Shown: positions 15,034 to 25,259 of the stretch, one piece after another
Numbering within the stretch: the stretch's first letter is position 1
Layout of the letters: the number at the start of each line of letters is the position of its first letter
Source: Barnesiella viscericola DSM 18177
Lineage (GTDB): Bacteria > Bacteroidota > Bacteroidia > Bacteroidales > Barnesiellaceae
Length of the DNA: 64,000 bases
Direction: 5' to 3'
NCBI RefSeq assembly: GCF_000512915.1
Contig: NZ_CP007034.1
Span: forward strand, 2,294,001 to 2,358,000
Notes under the pieces: model-generated
Database searches by the model: none
What the model saw: the letters and a program-made list of their open reading frames with translations, nothing else
What the model was told of the DNA's origin: nothing
Position numbers and translations under genes: made by a program

Positions 15034-17514
15034 ATGAACCTGTTTGATATGAATAGATTTGCCGACGTCGTATTACCGCTACCGCTTTACAAATATTTTA
15101 CCTATCGGATTCCTGCCGACTGGCAACAGCCGTTATCGCCGGGCAGTCGCGTGGTGGTGCCTTTCGGACGCAAGAAATACTACACGGCCATTGTGGTGCG
15201 CCTGCACGACGTCACCCCTCAGGGCTACGAGGTGAAGGAGATTCTCTCGCTGCTCGATGAGCGGCCGGTATTGCGGCGCCCGCAGTTGCAGTTTTGGGAG
15301 TGGATTGCCGATTATTACCTCTGCTCGGTGGGCGATGTCTACAAGGCGGCTTTGCCTTCGGGGCTGAAACTCGAAAGCGAAACGACCGTTACGCTCAATA
15401 CCGAGTTTGAAGAGCCCGACGACGACCGGTTGAAAGAGCGCGAATGGATGCTGCTGGCGGCTCTGAGCAAGAAGCCGCGCATGACCGTGCAGGAGCTCGA
15501 GAAGGAGAGCGGCATGCACAACCTGTTGCCCACCTTGCGGCTCCTGTTGGAGCGCGAGGCGGTGTTCGTGTCGGAACAGATTAAGGCACACTATCGTCCC
15601 AAGACCGAGACTTATGTTCGCCTCACTTTCGCCCCCGGCGACGAGGCGGCCTTGCGCCACGCTTTCGAGCGGGTGAAACAGGCCAAGAAACAAGAGGTGA
15701 TGCTCCTGTCGTTTCTCGACCTGTCGCACTTTATGCAGCTGGGTAAGTTGTGCGAGGTCTCCCGCAAGAGTCTGCTCGATCGGTCGGGCGTGTCGTCGGC
15801 CGTGCTGGGAGCAATGGTCGAGAAGGGATTGTTCGAGACCTATAAGAAAGAGATAAGCCGCTTCGATACGGCCACTTTGCCCGTGGGCGAGATTGCCCCC
15901 CTGAGCGAGTTGCAGCAGACGGCCTACCGACAGATACTCGATTCGTTCAAGGAGCATGCCGTCACACTGCTGCACGGTGTGACGTCGAGCGGCAAGACCG
16001 AGATTTATGCCCACCTCATTCAACGGGTGCTGGACGGGGGACGGCAGGTGCTCTACCTGGTGCCCGAGATTGCCTTGACCACGCAGTTGACCAACCGCCT
16101 GCGCAAGATGTTCGGCGACAAGTTGGTCATCTACCACTCCAAGTTCTCCGACAACGAGCGGGTGGAAATCTGGAATACCCTGCTCAATGACCGTTCGCCC
16201 CGGCTTGTGCTGGGAGTGCGTTCGTCGATTTTCCTCCCCTTTGCCGACCTGGGGCTGGTGATTGTCGACGAGGAGCACGAGACCTCCTACAAGCAGTATG
16301 ACCCGGCTCCCCGCTATCATGCCCGCAATGCCGCTATCGTGCTGGCCTCGATGCACGGGGCCAAAACCTTGTTGGGTACCGCCACACCGGCTATCGAGAC
16401 CTATTTCAACGCCCGGCAGGGCAAGTATGGCCTGGTGGAGTTGAAGCACCGGTTCAACGACGTGGAGTTGCCCCAGATTATCCCGGTCGATGTGAAGGAG
16501 ATGCGCAGGAAAAACCGCATGCAGGGGAACTTTACCCCCGAACTGATCAACCGCATGCAGACGGCTTTGCAGGAGGGCGAGCAGGTCATTCTGTTCCAGA
16601 ACCGCCGGGGGTTTGCCCCCATGGTCGAGTGCAAGCAGTGTGCCTGGGTGCCCAAGTGCGAGCACTGCGACGTAAGCCTCACCTATCATAAGCGGTACAA
16701 CCAGCTCACGTGCCATTACTGCGGTTATACCTACGAGATTCCCAAGGTGTGTCCCGCCTGCGGGCAGCCAACCATCGGGGTGATGGGGTTCGGCACCGAG
16801 CGTATCGAGGAGGATATTGCCCGCCTCTTTCCCGGGGTTCCCGTGTCGCGCATGGACCTCGATACCACCCGTTCGCGCAATGCCTATGAACAGATTATCG
16901 ACGACTTCTCCAAGGGCAAGAACAAGATACTCATCGGTACGCAGATGATTACCAAAGGGTTGGATTTCGACCACGTGAGCGTGGTGGGGATATTGAGTGC
17001 CGACCAGATGATGAATTTCCCCGACTTCCGGGCCCACGAGCGGGCCTTCCAGATGATGGAACAGGTCTCGGGTCGGGCCGGGCGCAAGAACCGGAACGGA
17101 GTGGTTGTGTTGCAGACCTCCGACCCTTCTTCACCCTTGATTCAGCAGGTGATGGCCCACGACTACGAGGGCATGTACAACCGTCAGTTGGCCGAGCGGA
17201 AAGCCTTTTCCTATCCCCCCTATACCCGTTTGATCTATGTTTATCTGAAACACCGCGACGAAACCCTGTTGCAGGAGTTGGCCGTGCGTTATACCACGGC
17301 CCTGCGCGAGGTGTTCGGGGCTCGGGTGCTGGGGCCCGACAATCCGCCGGTGGCCCGCATACAGTCGCTCTATATCCGCAAGGTGATGTTGAAGATGGAG
17401 CTTGCCGCTTCGATGTCGCGGGTGAAGGAGATTTTACGTCAGGTTTATGAAAATATGTTGGTCGACGACCGTTTCAAGTCGTTGTTGCTCTACTACGACG
17501 TCGATCCGTTGTAA
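15034..17514 (+). CDS. priA: primosomal protein N' (replication restart helicase PriA)
   Basis: An 826-residue PriA, full length for the family. Order of parts: N-terminal 3'-end-binding domain (LPLPLYKYFTYRIP), winged helix, helicase core with Walker A in HGVTSSGKTEIY and DEEH in motif II, then a zinc-binding module with eight cysteines (CKQCAWVPKCEHC, CHYCGY, CPACG), and motif VI GRAGR. It reloads the replisome at repaired forks. Two start codons are plausible: ATG at 15034, or ATG at 15049, which starts directly with the conserved FADVVLPLPL. The frame open to 14968 has no support. An SGNH esterase gene follows after 29 bases. Confidence 0.95.
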   Translation: MNLFDMNRFADVVLPLPLYKYFTYRIPADWQQPLSPGSRVVVPFGRKKYYTAIVVRLHDVTPQGYEVKEILSLLDERPVLRRPQLQFWEWIADYYLCSVGDVYKAALPSGLKLESETTVTLNTEFEEPDDDRLKEREWMLLAALSKKPRMTVQELEKESGMHNLLPTLRLLLEREAVFVSEQIKAHYRPKTETYVRLTFAPGDEAALRHAFERVKQAKKQEVMLLSFLDLSHFMQLGKLCEVSRKSLLDRSGVSSAVLGAMVEKGLFETYKKEISRFDTATLPVGEIAPLSELQQTAYRQILDSFKEHAVTLLHGVTSSGKTEIYAHLIQRVLDGGRQVLYLVPEIALTTQLTNRLRKMFGDKLVIYHSKFSDNERVEIWNTLLNDRSPRLVLGVRSSIFLPFADLGLVIVDEEHETSYKQYDPAPRYHARNAAIVLASMHGAKTLLGTATPAIETYFNARQGKYGLVELKHRFNDVELPQIIPVDVKEMRRKNRMQGNFTPELINRMQTALQEGEQVILFQNRRGFAPMVECKQCAWVPKCEHCDVSLTYHKRYNQLTCHYCGYTYEIPKVCPACGQPTIGVMGFGTERIEEDIARLFPGVPVSRMDLDTTRSRNAYEQIIDDFSKGKNKILIGTQMITKGLDFDHVSVVGILSADQMMNFPDFRAHERAFQMMEQVSGRAGRKNRNGVVVLQTSDPSSPLIQQVMAHDYEGMYNRQLAERKAFSYPPYTRLIYVYLKHRDETLLQELAVRYTTALREVFGARVLGPDNPPVARIQSLYIRKVMLKMELAASMSRVKEILRQVYENMLVDDRFKSLLLYYDVDPL

Positions 17515-17543
17515 TTGATTTATTTAATAATTAAAAGTATACC

Positions 17544-18632
17544 ATGAAACGTAAGATTTTATTCATCGCATTGTTTTTGATTCCGGTTATGGCGTGGCCG
17601 GCGAATGAAGAATTGAAGTATGTCGATGCGCAGCATCTGACGCTGGTGGGCAAGGTGATGCCTACACCTGCAAATGTGTATCATCGGGTCGATACGGTGA
17701 AGTATGGTAATATGCCCGGAGCTGTCAAACGGTTGTTTACCTATTCGGCTGGATTGGCAGTTTGTTTTAAAACCAATAGCACGAATGTGACAGCTCGTTG
17801 GGTTACCCGCAATAAGGGAGTGATGGGAAACATGACACCCATTGCCCAGCGAGGGCTTGATTTGTATATATACACTGACGGGCAATGGATACCGGCAGGA
17901 GTGGGAACTCCGATTGCTGGAAAAATGCATTTGGAATGTCGCATTGCTCAGCATGTAAAGCCTGAGGAGCATCAGTTTATGTTGTATTTGCCGTTATTTG
18001 AAGAACTTCTTTCGTTGGAGATAGGCGTTGATTCGGCGGCTACCATCGAGGCAATACCCTCGCCCTTCCGTCACACGGTACTGGTGTATGGGTCTAGTAT
18101 CTTGCACGGTGCTTGTGCATCGCGGTCGGGGTTGACCTATCCGGCCCGGTTGTCGAGAAGTACGGATATTAACTTTATCAACTACGGGGTAAGCGGCAAT
18201 GGTAAGATGGAGGCTTCGGTAGCCGATATGTTGAAAGACATCGAGGCCGATGCCTTTGTCCTCGACTGTATGCCCAACCCCTCGCCCGAAGAAATTACCG
18301 AGCGTACCCCCTATTTTGTAAATACCTTGCGGAAGTATCACCCGGGAGTTCCCATTATCATGATCGAGAGCTATATGCGTGAAAAAGGGTACAGCGACCA
18401 ACAGGTTTATGACCGTTGTCGGCGGCAGAGCCAGGCCTTTATCGAGCAGTATGAGCTGTTGAAAAAGCAGGGTGTTCCCGATTTGTATTTGATTCGTGAC
18501 CAACAGGCTATTGGTACCGACCATGAGGGGTCGCTCGACGGCGTTCACCCCAACGATGTGGGTTTTGAGCGTATGGCCAAACAGTATGGGCCGCAACTGA
18601 TGGAGATATTGAAAAAGTATGGCATTGAATAG
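17544..18632 (+). CDS. exported SGNH/GDSL hydrolase with N-terminal GxDLY domain
   Basis: A 362-residue protein with a signal peptide (KRKILFIALFLIPVMAWPA). Residues about 25-170 form the beta-rich GxDLY domain, with the name-giving motif in RGLDLYIYTD. Residues about 175-362 form the SGNH hydrolase: block I is VYGSSILHG (G-S-S in place of the usual G-D-S), block II GVSGNG, and block V DGVHPNDVG with the catalytic Asp-His pair. Such proteins are secreted carbohydrate or acyl esterases in Bacteroidetes. It lies 29 bases after priA and may be read through from it; a terminator follows at 18670-18696. Substrate unknown. Confidence 0.82.
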   Translation: MKRKILFIALFLIPVMAWPANEELKYVDAQHLTLVGKVMPTPANVYHRVDTVKYGNMPGAVKRLFTYSAGLAVCFKTNSTNVTARWVTRNKGVMGNMTPIAQRGLDLYIYTDGQWIPAGVGTPIAGKMHLECRIAQHVKPEEHQFMLYLPLFEELLSLEIGVDSAATIEAIPSPFRHTVLVYGSSILHGACASRSGLTYPARLSRSTDINFINYGVSGNGKMEASVADMLKDIEADAFVLDCMPNPSPEEITERTPYFVNTLRKYHPGVPIIMIESYMREKGYSDQQVYDRCRRQSQAFIEQYELLKKQGVPDLYLIRDQQAIGTDHEGSLDGVHPNDVGFERMAKQYGPQLMEILKKYGIE

Positions 18633-18669
18633 TCGCTTGTGACCCAGTGAAATGTATTGTGATAAAGTG

Positions 18670-18696
18670 CAGCCCGGACGATATTCGCCCGGGCTG
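18670..18696 (+). terminator. terminator after the GxDLY esterase gene
   Basis: An 8-bp stem CAGCCCGG/CCGGGCTG with an 11-base loop, followed by TTTGGT. The weak T-run makes it moderate. Confidence 0.65.
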
Positions 18697-19085
18697 TTTG
18701 GTAGATAGGGTCTAAGTCGGAAGATTGGCATGAATTTGTGAGCAATCTGGGTTCCCCTGTTATGTATATTGATACGTTTGATAGGTTGATGATTAATATG
18801 TTGTTTATGGATTTATGCAAAGCCGTATCGTAGAAACCAGCCCGAATATGAGTACAATAATCAATCAGGCTATTATTTAACAGATGAGAATAAATTTATC
18901 AATGTGTAAAATATATAAATAGGACACTTTTGTGTCATGAGGGCTTGCACAATTTTTGTATTTTAATACTTTTGCTGGAAAAATGTAATCAAATATAGTG
19001 TTAGTATGTCGTAATGAAAAAATGTAATGTGCGATTTGAATTTTGAATTTACCAATCTTCTTCAAAACAGATAAACCTTAACATA
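18697..19085 (+). other. AT-rich intergenic region before the decayed surface gene
   Basis: No gene is supported. The region includes a small hairpin (GACAC-TTTT-GTGTC at 18923-18936) and a well-formed promoter at 18945-18974 for the pseudogene downstream. A 62-codon minus-strand frame (18877-19065) is AT-rich and unlike any family. Confidence 0.6.
18945..18974 (+). promoter_or_regulatory. promoter upstream of the decayed T9SS-type gene
   Basis: TTG at 18945-18947 and TACTTTTG at 18967-18974, spaced 19 bases. The ATG at 19086 lies about 105 bases after the expected start, so the promoter seems to have survived gene decay. Confidence 0.55.
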
Positions 19086-22000
19086 ATGAATTGATATTTA
19101 TGTATAGTCGATGCCGACAACAACGGCCGCATCTGGACATAGGTCTCGGGCTACATGCAGTACAATGGCGGGATAATCGACAATCCGCCTGTGGCTGCCG
19201 ACGATTGGCTCATCTCGAACGATTTCTATTTCGAGGCCGGCAAAGAGTACAAGTTCTCGTTCAAGATCAGAGGTAGCCGGAACAACAACTTCCAGGTGAG
19301 CTACGGTCAGGGCTTGACACCGGCCGACATGACTCACGACCTGTTCAAGGGAACGGTGGCTCCTCTTTACTCCTATACGGAACAAAGCTATGTGCTGTCG
19401 GTAGAGCAATCGGGCCTGTACAACATCGGGTTCCATCTCTACTCCGAAGGTAACAGCTCGTTCTTCTATTTGACCGACGTGGCTATCGAGCAACTCTCGG
19501 CGGTGAATATGCGCATGCTTTCGCTGTCGGGCCCCCGCAAGCCGGTTGTCGGATCGACCTATACCTATCAAGTATCGGTAATCAACAAGAGTAGCCAGGC
19601 TATCTCGGACTATACGGTGAATCTTAAAGACGAGGCTACCGGTACGGTTCTGGCCAGTCAGCGCATTCAGGAGACCTTGGAGAGCGGAGCCGGGAAAGAG
19701 TTGACTCTCGATTGGACACCTGCCGACCAGTCGGTGAAATTGCTGGTTGCCGAGGTGGTTTGCACCGGTGACGAGGTGGCCAATGACAACCTCTCCGAGC
19801 CCCTTTCCATCGAGGTCCTGCCGTTGGGTTCGACCGATATTCTGGAACTGGGAACGGTCGACGACTCGAAATTCAATAAGAACTATCTGTTCAATTTCTA
19901 TAACAAGAACAGTGCGGCCCTCAATATCTACACGGCTCAGGAGATTGGTAGGGACGGCGGCCTAATCGAGTCCTTTACGTTTACGGTAAGAAATTCGCAT
20001 ACCTACGACGTGACCGATACGCCTGTCAAGATATACATGGCCAATACCGACTTGACTACGGCCAACTCGCAGACGGGGTGGATTCCCGAGTCGGAGATGA
20101 CGCTGGTCTATGACGGCACCGTTACCTTGCCGCAGGGACAGACCGAAATTACCATCGACCTGTCGCAGAAGTTTGAGTTTGCCCAAGGCAAGAATCTGGC
20201 TATCCTCACGACCCACGCCATGCCCGAGGGATATTACAATCAAGTGTACTTCCCTTACTACCAGGTTACCGATGGCGGTGGGACTTATTATTATGCCAGT
20301 GATTACACGCCGTTCGACTTTACCAATTACGGCAATGCCGCTTATGGCGAAAAGGGTGCGGTAACCCTGGCGATGTACTGCCTGGGTACCGAAATTTCCG
20401 GACGGGTGACCGATGTGGACGGTAATCCGGTAGAGGGTGTCGCTCTTTCGCTCGAAGGTCAACGCACGACGGTCATGAGCGATGCCGATGGTTCCTATAC
20501 CTTCCGCTATGTGCGCGACGGCGAATATGTCATGAATGTCTTTAAGGACGGCTATTTTGAGAAAGAGGTACCGGTCCATGTCGTGAACGGTCAGGCCGTT
20601 ACCTAAGATGTGACCATCGAGGAGCTCAACGCCTATCCCGTATCGGGCCGTGTTGTATCGGCCGACAATCAACCGCTTGCCGATGTGACGGTTCTCCTCA
20701 AAGAGGGTGAGCACGAGTACACCGCACAAACGGCTGCCGACGGTACCTTCGGTTGGAACCTGGTGCTCTCGTCGGCCAATCCGTATAGCTTGACCCTCAC
20801 CAAAGAGTGGTACAAATCGCTCGAACAAGAGGTGATGGTTGCAGCCGATGCTGTGACGCTGGGCGACATCAAGGTCGATTACCTGGTATATGCTCCTTCG
20901 GCTGTGCGTGTCGTTGCCGAGGGAACCGACGGGGCCAAGGTGAGCTGGCAGACGGCCGATGTGAAATCGGAGTTGCGCAAGGACGACGGCAAGCTGTCGG
21001 CCAACCTGGGTATAAATAATGCCGTACAAAACACGGTAATCGGTACCATCTATCGCGAGCCCATGCAACTCACTTCGGTGAAATGGTTCCTCACTTCGGC
21101 CGGCGGGCCGCACTATGCCGTCAATGTGTTCGTCTTCGATTTGGACGAGAACGGCGAGCCGACCAATAAACTCTTGAAGAGTGTCGACCTCACCACCACG
21201 ACCGATGAGCAATGGTCGTCTTGCACATTCGACGAACCGGTGAATGCTCCCAACGGCTGTCTCGTAGCCTTGGGCTACTACGGCTACCTGGGTATCGGTC
21301 TGGACAGTGGCAGCGATTTGGTTTATCCCTTTGCCGAACACACCCATGTGTTCAGTGGCGATTATACCAGTGGCGATTTCGATTATATCGAGGACAGCGA
21401 TTACAGAAAGAAGCTGATGATTCGGGCCGAAGGATATCGCCTGGCCGATAACGACGGAAGCTACTATGCTCACGAGCAGGGCAGCTTCCCCGATTTCTGC
21501 ACCTACAAGGTATGGCGCTATAAACTGGGTCAGGAGACCGATGAGGATTCGTGGACTCTGTTGAATACCGAGGCTGTGTCGGATACCACCTTTACCGACA
21601 ATTTGAGCAGCCTCGACGGTGGTGTGTATGGTTATGCCGTCAGCACGGTGTACCCCGACGGTACGGAGTCGGAGCGGGTTGCCTCTCCTTTCCTCACCTA
21701 CAACATGACTACCCGTATCGTTGTCCCGGTAATTACCAACAGCAAGAACGGCAGTGCCGAGGGGGCTACGGTGAGCATACGGGGTACCCAGTTCGGAAAG
21801 ACGGCTACGGCTACTGTTTCGGTCGAAGGACAGGCTGTATTCGAAGAGGTATTCAAAGACCGCTATGAGGGTACCATTTCGCTGGCCGGATATGAACCGC
21901 TTTCGTTTAGCGGCGATTTCTCGACCGAAAATCAATACGAGACCCCGACCTATGAATTGAAAGAGATTATCGTGCCCCCCTTCAACCTGACGGTTGAGTC

Positions 22001-23105
22001 GACCGACGAACCTACCTCGGTTCTGTTTACCTGGAACACCTCGGGCACACTCTTCGATGACTTTGAGTCGTACGACGACTTCGAGTTGGAGGCTTCGGGT
22101 GAGATAGGTTGGAGTTATTGGGACCTTGACCGGCAGGAGACCTATGGATTCCAAGGTGCCGATTTCCCGGGCATGGGCGGTGAAATGGCATTTATCGTAT
22201 TCAATCCTTCGGCTACAACGCCGTCGGTGGCCAGTCTGGAATCGCTGCAAGCACACAGCGGATCCAAATACCTGGCCAGCTTTGCCGCCGATGCGCAAAA
22301 CAACGACTGGATTTTGTCGCCCGAACTGAATTATGCACATGATTTCAGCCTGAGCTTCTTTGCTCGCTCTTACATGGCCGCAGCTAACTATCCCGACTAT
22401 TTCAGCGTAGGATATACCGAAGAGGTAGATCCCGAACCGACCGACTTTGTGTGGTTGGCCGAACAGGTAGGTCCCCCCTCGCAGTGGACCGAGTATTCCT
22501 ATACGATTCCGGCTACGGCCAAGCACATTGCCATTCGCAACGTGTCGACGTATGAGGGTTTTGTGTTGATGATCGACGATATCTATATCGGCAGTCTGCC
22601 TCGCATGAAGGCCAACACTCGGAGTGAGCGTGGTGTAGCCGCTGCTCCCGATGTCGAATATGAGGTTTATCTCGACGGAGCGAAGGTGGCTACGACCACG
22701 GCCAACAGCTATCTGTTCGAGAATCTTTCGGAAGGTGAGCACGAGGCCGGTGTCAAAGCCGTGTACAACTCGGGTGAATCGGAGATGGTAACCATCAAGT
22801 TCGGTGGTGAATCGGAAATCGAATCGGTACAGGCCGCAGGTAATCTTGCGATTTATCCCAATCCGGCTCGGACGGTTGTGCATGTAGAGGGCGATTATGC
22901 CCGTCTCGTGGTTTCGTCGATAAACGGAGTTCGCGTGTTGGAGTCGTCCTGTGAGTCGACACTCGATGTCTCGAACCTCGATGCCGGTGTATATGTGGTT
23001 ATGGCTTACGATGAGGATAACCGCCTGGTAGGTCATACCAAACTGGCGATTGTACGATGGAGAGAACCGCTACCGGGACGGTTGTCCCGGGGTGTAAAAA
23101 TATAA
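19086..23105 (+). pseudogene. decayed T9SS-type secreted protein (choice-of-anchor J, regulatory-like Ig domains, C-terminal sorting domain)
   Basis: One frame runs through the whole region but is broken by TGA at 19092, TAG at 19140 and TAA at 20604. The N terminus is missing: after ATG AAT TGA the frame enters directly at the choice-of-anchor J motif (VDADNNGRIWT, then stop, then VSGYMQYNGG), with no signal peptide. The TAG replaces what is probably a Trp, and the TAA a probable Gln (NGQAVT-stop-DVTIEEL). Downstream come two carboxypeptidase-regulatory-like domains, a second anchor region (about 22040-22600), and a T9SS type A sorting domain (AIYPNPARTVVHVEG) from about 22845. Even the stop seems lost: TGG at 23058 stands where TGA would end the domain after KLAIVR, adding 16 residues. 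The remaining pieces (19155-20606 and 20610-23105) look like separate genes but are not. Confidence 0.88.
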
Positions 23106-23134
23106 GGAGGTGTCCCCTGAATGGGGACACCTCC
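23106..23134. terminator. bidirectional terminator
   Basis: A 12-bp perfect stem (GGAGGTGTCCCC) with a 5-base loop followed by TTTCTCTTTTC. It separates the convergent pseudogene and the minus-strand SGNH esterase gene. Confidence 0.85.
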
Positions 23135-23158
23135 TTTCTCTTTTCTGGCGGGCTGTTG

Positions 23159-23869
23159 TTATTGAGCCAAAGCCTCTTTGATGGCTTGGAGAACCAGTGG
23201 CTCAATGAGCTTGTAGCCTTCGAGCGAGGGGTGGGCCGTGTCGATGCGGTAGGCTTCGTTCAGACCCTTCTGGTCGTCGACCAGTGCCGAGTGATAGTCG
23301 GCATAGGGAATGTGGTTGGCATCGGCATAGGCCTTGATCTGCCGGTTCAGTTCGATGAGGGTGTCGGCCGGTTTAAGTTCGGGTATCCAGTAGAAGTGGT
23401 TGGAGGGGAGCACCGAGCAGAGCACCACTTTGATGCCGTTGGCCCGAGCCAGCTCTACCATCGACTTGATATTGTCCATAATCATTTTTAGGCTCGACGG
23501 CCCGGTGTTGCCGGCCACGTCGTTGGCGCCGCCCAGAATCACCACCGCCTTGGGCGAGAGGTCGATTACATCTTGGCGGAACCGCAGCAGCATCTGCGGG
23601 GTGGTCTGCCCGTTGATACCCCGGCCGATGAAGTGGTTGGAGGTGAAAAATTCGGGATCCTTCTCGGTCCACCCCTGCGTTCCCGAGTCGCCCATAAAGA
23701 CCACCCAATCGATGCGGGCGTCGTCGGGGTCGCTCTGGCGAGCCTCCATGAGGGTGGCGTTGGCTTCGCGGTAGCAGTTCAGGTTGGGCCAGTCCTGGGC
23801 TGCACATTCGGGCACGAAGGCTCCGGCCAGCAGCAGGGCCGATACGAAAAACTTGGCACTTGTTTTCAT
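23159..23869 (-). CDS. exported SGNH/GDSL-type esterase
   Basis: A 236-residue protein with a signal peptide (KFFVSALLLAGAFVPECAAQ). All SGNH blocks are present: FMGDSGTQGW (block I Ser), GRGINGQTT (block II Gly), LGGANDVAG (block III Asn) and DTAHPSLEGY (block V Asp-His). It resembles the PAF-acetylhydrolase-like lipases that remove acyl groups from glycans or lipids in Bacteroidetes. It follows glyA on the same strand by 85 bases, with a terminator hairpin in between and little space for a separate promoter, so expression may depend on read-through of the pyr-glyA operon. Confidence 0.85.
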   Translation of the reverse strand: MKTSAKFFVSALLLAGAFVPECAAQDWPNLNCYREANATLMEARQSDPDDARIDWVVFMGDSGTQGWTEKDPEFFTSNHFIGRGINGQTTPQMLLRFRQDVIDLSPKAVVILGGANDVAGNTGPSSLKMIMDNIKSMVELARANGIKVVLCSVLPSNHFYWIPELKPADTLIELNRQIKAYADANHIPYADYHSALVDDQKGLNEAYRIDTAHPSLEGYKLIEPLVLQAIKEALAQ

Positions 23870-23892
23870 GGGTATTTTGTCTTGTAAATGAA

Positions 23893-23922
23893 AAGTACAC
23901 CCCCGCGATGGGGAGTGTACTT
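23893..23922 (-). terminator. terminator of the pyrBI-glyA operon
   Basis: An AAGTACAC-CCCC arm pairs with GGGG-A-GTGTACTT, about 12 bp with one bulge; the minus strand continues with TTTTCATTT. It lies 32 bases after the glyA stop. Confidence 0.75.
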
Positions 23923-23954
23923 GTGTGAATGAACTTCTAATGGTGCGTGTCGAT

Positions 23955-25235
23955 TTAATAGGCGAAGATGGGATAGTCCTTCATCATGCCGTTGACCTTC
24001 TCGCGCACGGCCTTGATAACCGATTCGCTTTCGGGGTTGGAGAGCACGGTGTCGATGAGTTCGACAATCTCGAGCATCATATCCTCTTTGGCGCCGCGGG
24101 TCGTGATGGCCGGTGTACCTACGCGGATACCCGAGGTCTGGAAGGGCGAACGGCTGTCGAACGGTACCATGTTTTTGTTGACCGTGATGTCGGCCTGTAC
24201 CAGAGCTTTCTCGGCCACCTTGCCGGTGAGTTCGGGGAACTTCGTGCGCAGGTCGATGAGCATGCAGTGGTTGTCGGTACCGTTGGAGATAATCTTGTAG
24301 CCTTTGTCCATGAAGGCTTGGGCCATGACGGCGGCATTCTTCTTCACCTGAGTCTGGTAGTCGATGTACTCGGGTTGCAGGGCCTCGCCGAACGATACGG
24401 CTTTGGCGGCAATCACGTGTTCGAGCGGGCCGCCTTGTACGCCGGGGAATACGGCCGAGTCGAGCAGGGCCGACATCTTCTTGATTTCGCCTTTGGGCGT
24501 CTTTTTGCCCCAGGGGTTATCAAAGTCTTTGCCCATCAAGATGATGCCGCCGCGGGGACCGCGCAGGGTTTTGTGGGTGGTCGAGGTGACGATGTGGGCA
24601 TATTTGAGCGGGTTGTCGAGCAGACCGGCGGCGATGAGGCCGGCGGGGTGGGCCATGTCGATCATCAGGAGGGCGCCGATTTCGTCGGCAATCTTACGCA
24701 TGCGGGCATAGTCCCATTCGCGGGAGTAGGCCGAGGCACCACCGATGATGAGTTTGGGGCGCTCGCGCAGAGCCACCTCTTCCATCATGTCGTAGTCGAC
24801 GTAGCCGGTATCTTCGCGCACGCTGTATTCGAGCGGGTGGAACATCAGGCCCGAGAAGTTGACGGGGCTCCCGTGCGAGAGGTGACCGCCGTGCGAGAGG
24901 TTCAGTCCCAGGAACTTGTCGCCCGGGTTGAGCACGGCCATGAATACGGCCATGTTGGCCTGGGCCCCCGAGTGCGGTTGAACGTTGGCCCACTCGGCGT
25001 TGAACAGTTTCTTGACGCGGTCGATGGCCACCTGTTCGCTCTGGTCTACCACCTCGCAACCGCCGTAGTAGCGTTTGCCGGGATAACCCTCGGCATACTT
25101 GTTGGTGAGGCAGGAGCCCATGGCTTGCATCACTTGTTCGCTGACAAAGTTTTCAGAGGCAATCAATTCGATACCCTTACGTTGTCGTTGATTCTCTTTT
25201 TCGATAATGTCGAAAATGATGTTGTCTCTTTTCAT
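23955..25235 (-). CDS. glyA: serine hydroxymethyltransferase
   Basis: A 426-residue PLP enzyme converting serine and tetrahydrofolate to glycine and 5,10-methylene-THF, the main source of one-carbon units for purines and thymidylate. Conserved blocks are [14 protein letters not shown] at the N terminus, [21 protein letters not shown], and the PLP lysine in [14 protein letters not shown]. Length is normal. It is the last gene of a tightly spaced minus-strand unit starting with pyrB (24 bases after the barrel gene), which makes nucleotide-synthesis sense, and a terminator follows. Confidence 0.96.
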   Translation of the reverse strand: MKRDNIIFDIIEKENQRQRKGIELIASENFVSEQVMQAMGSCLTNKYAEGYPGKRYYGGCEVVDQSEQVAIDRVKKLFNAEWANVQPHSGAQANMAVFMAVLNPGDKFLGLNLSHGGHLSHGSPVNFSGLMFHPLEYSVREDTGYVDYDMMEEVALRERPKLIIGGASAYSREWDYARMRKIADEIGALLMIDMAHPAGLIAAGLLDNPLKYAHIVTSTTHKTLRGPRGGIILMGKDFDNPWGKKTPKGEIKKMSALLDSAVFPGVQGGPLEHVIAAKAVSFGEALQPEYIDYQTQVKKNAAVMAQAFMDKGYKIISNGTDNHCMLIDLRTKFPELTGKVAEKALVQADITVNKNMVPFDSRSPFQTSGIRVGTPAITTRGAKEDMMLEIVELIDTVLSNPESESVIKAVREKVNGMMKDYPIFAY

Positions 25236-25259
25236 GTGTTGTTGTGTATTAAAGTATTT

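Noticed and set aside
15133-17037. 634-codon frame opposite priA
   Set aside because: Antisense shadow; priA shows all motifs on the plus strand.
18877-19065. 62-codon minus-strand frame before the decayed surface gene
   Set aside because: AT-rich random frame overlapping a promoter of the other strand.
19086-20606. Stop-codon reassignment as an explanation for the in-frame stops
   Set aside because: All three stop codons occur in one gene while every other gene in the window uses them normally.
19962-23036. 1024-codon minus-strand frame opposite the decayed T9SS-type gene
   Set aside because: Although long, it follows the third-position bias of the sense strand and has no recognisable domain, start context or promoter.
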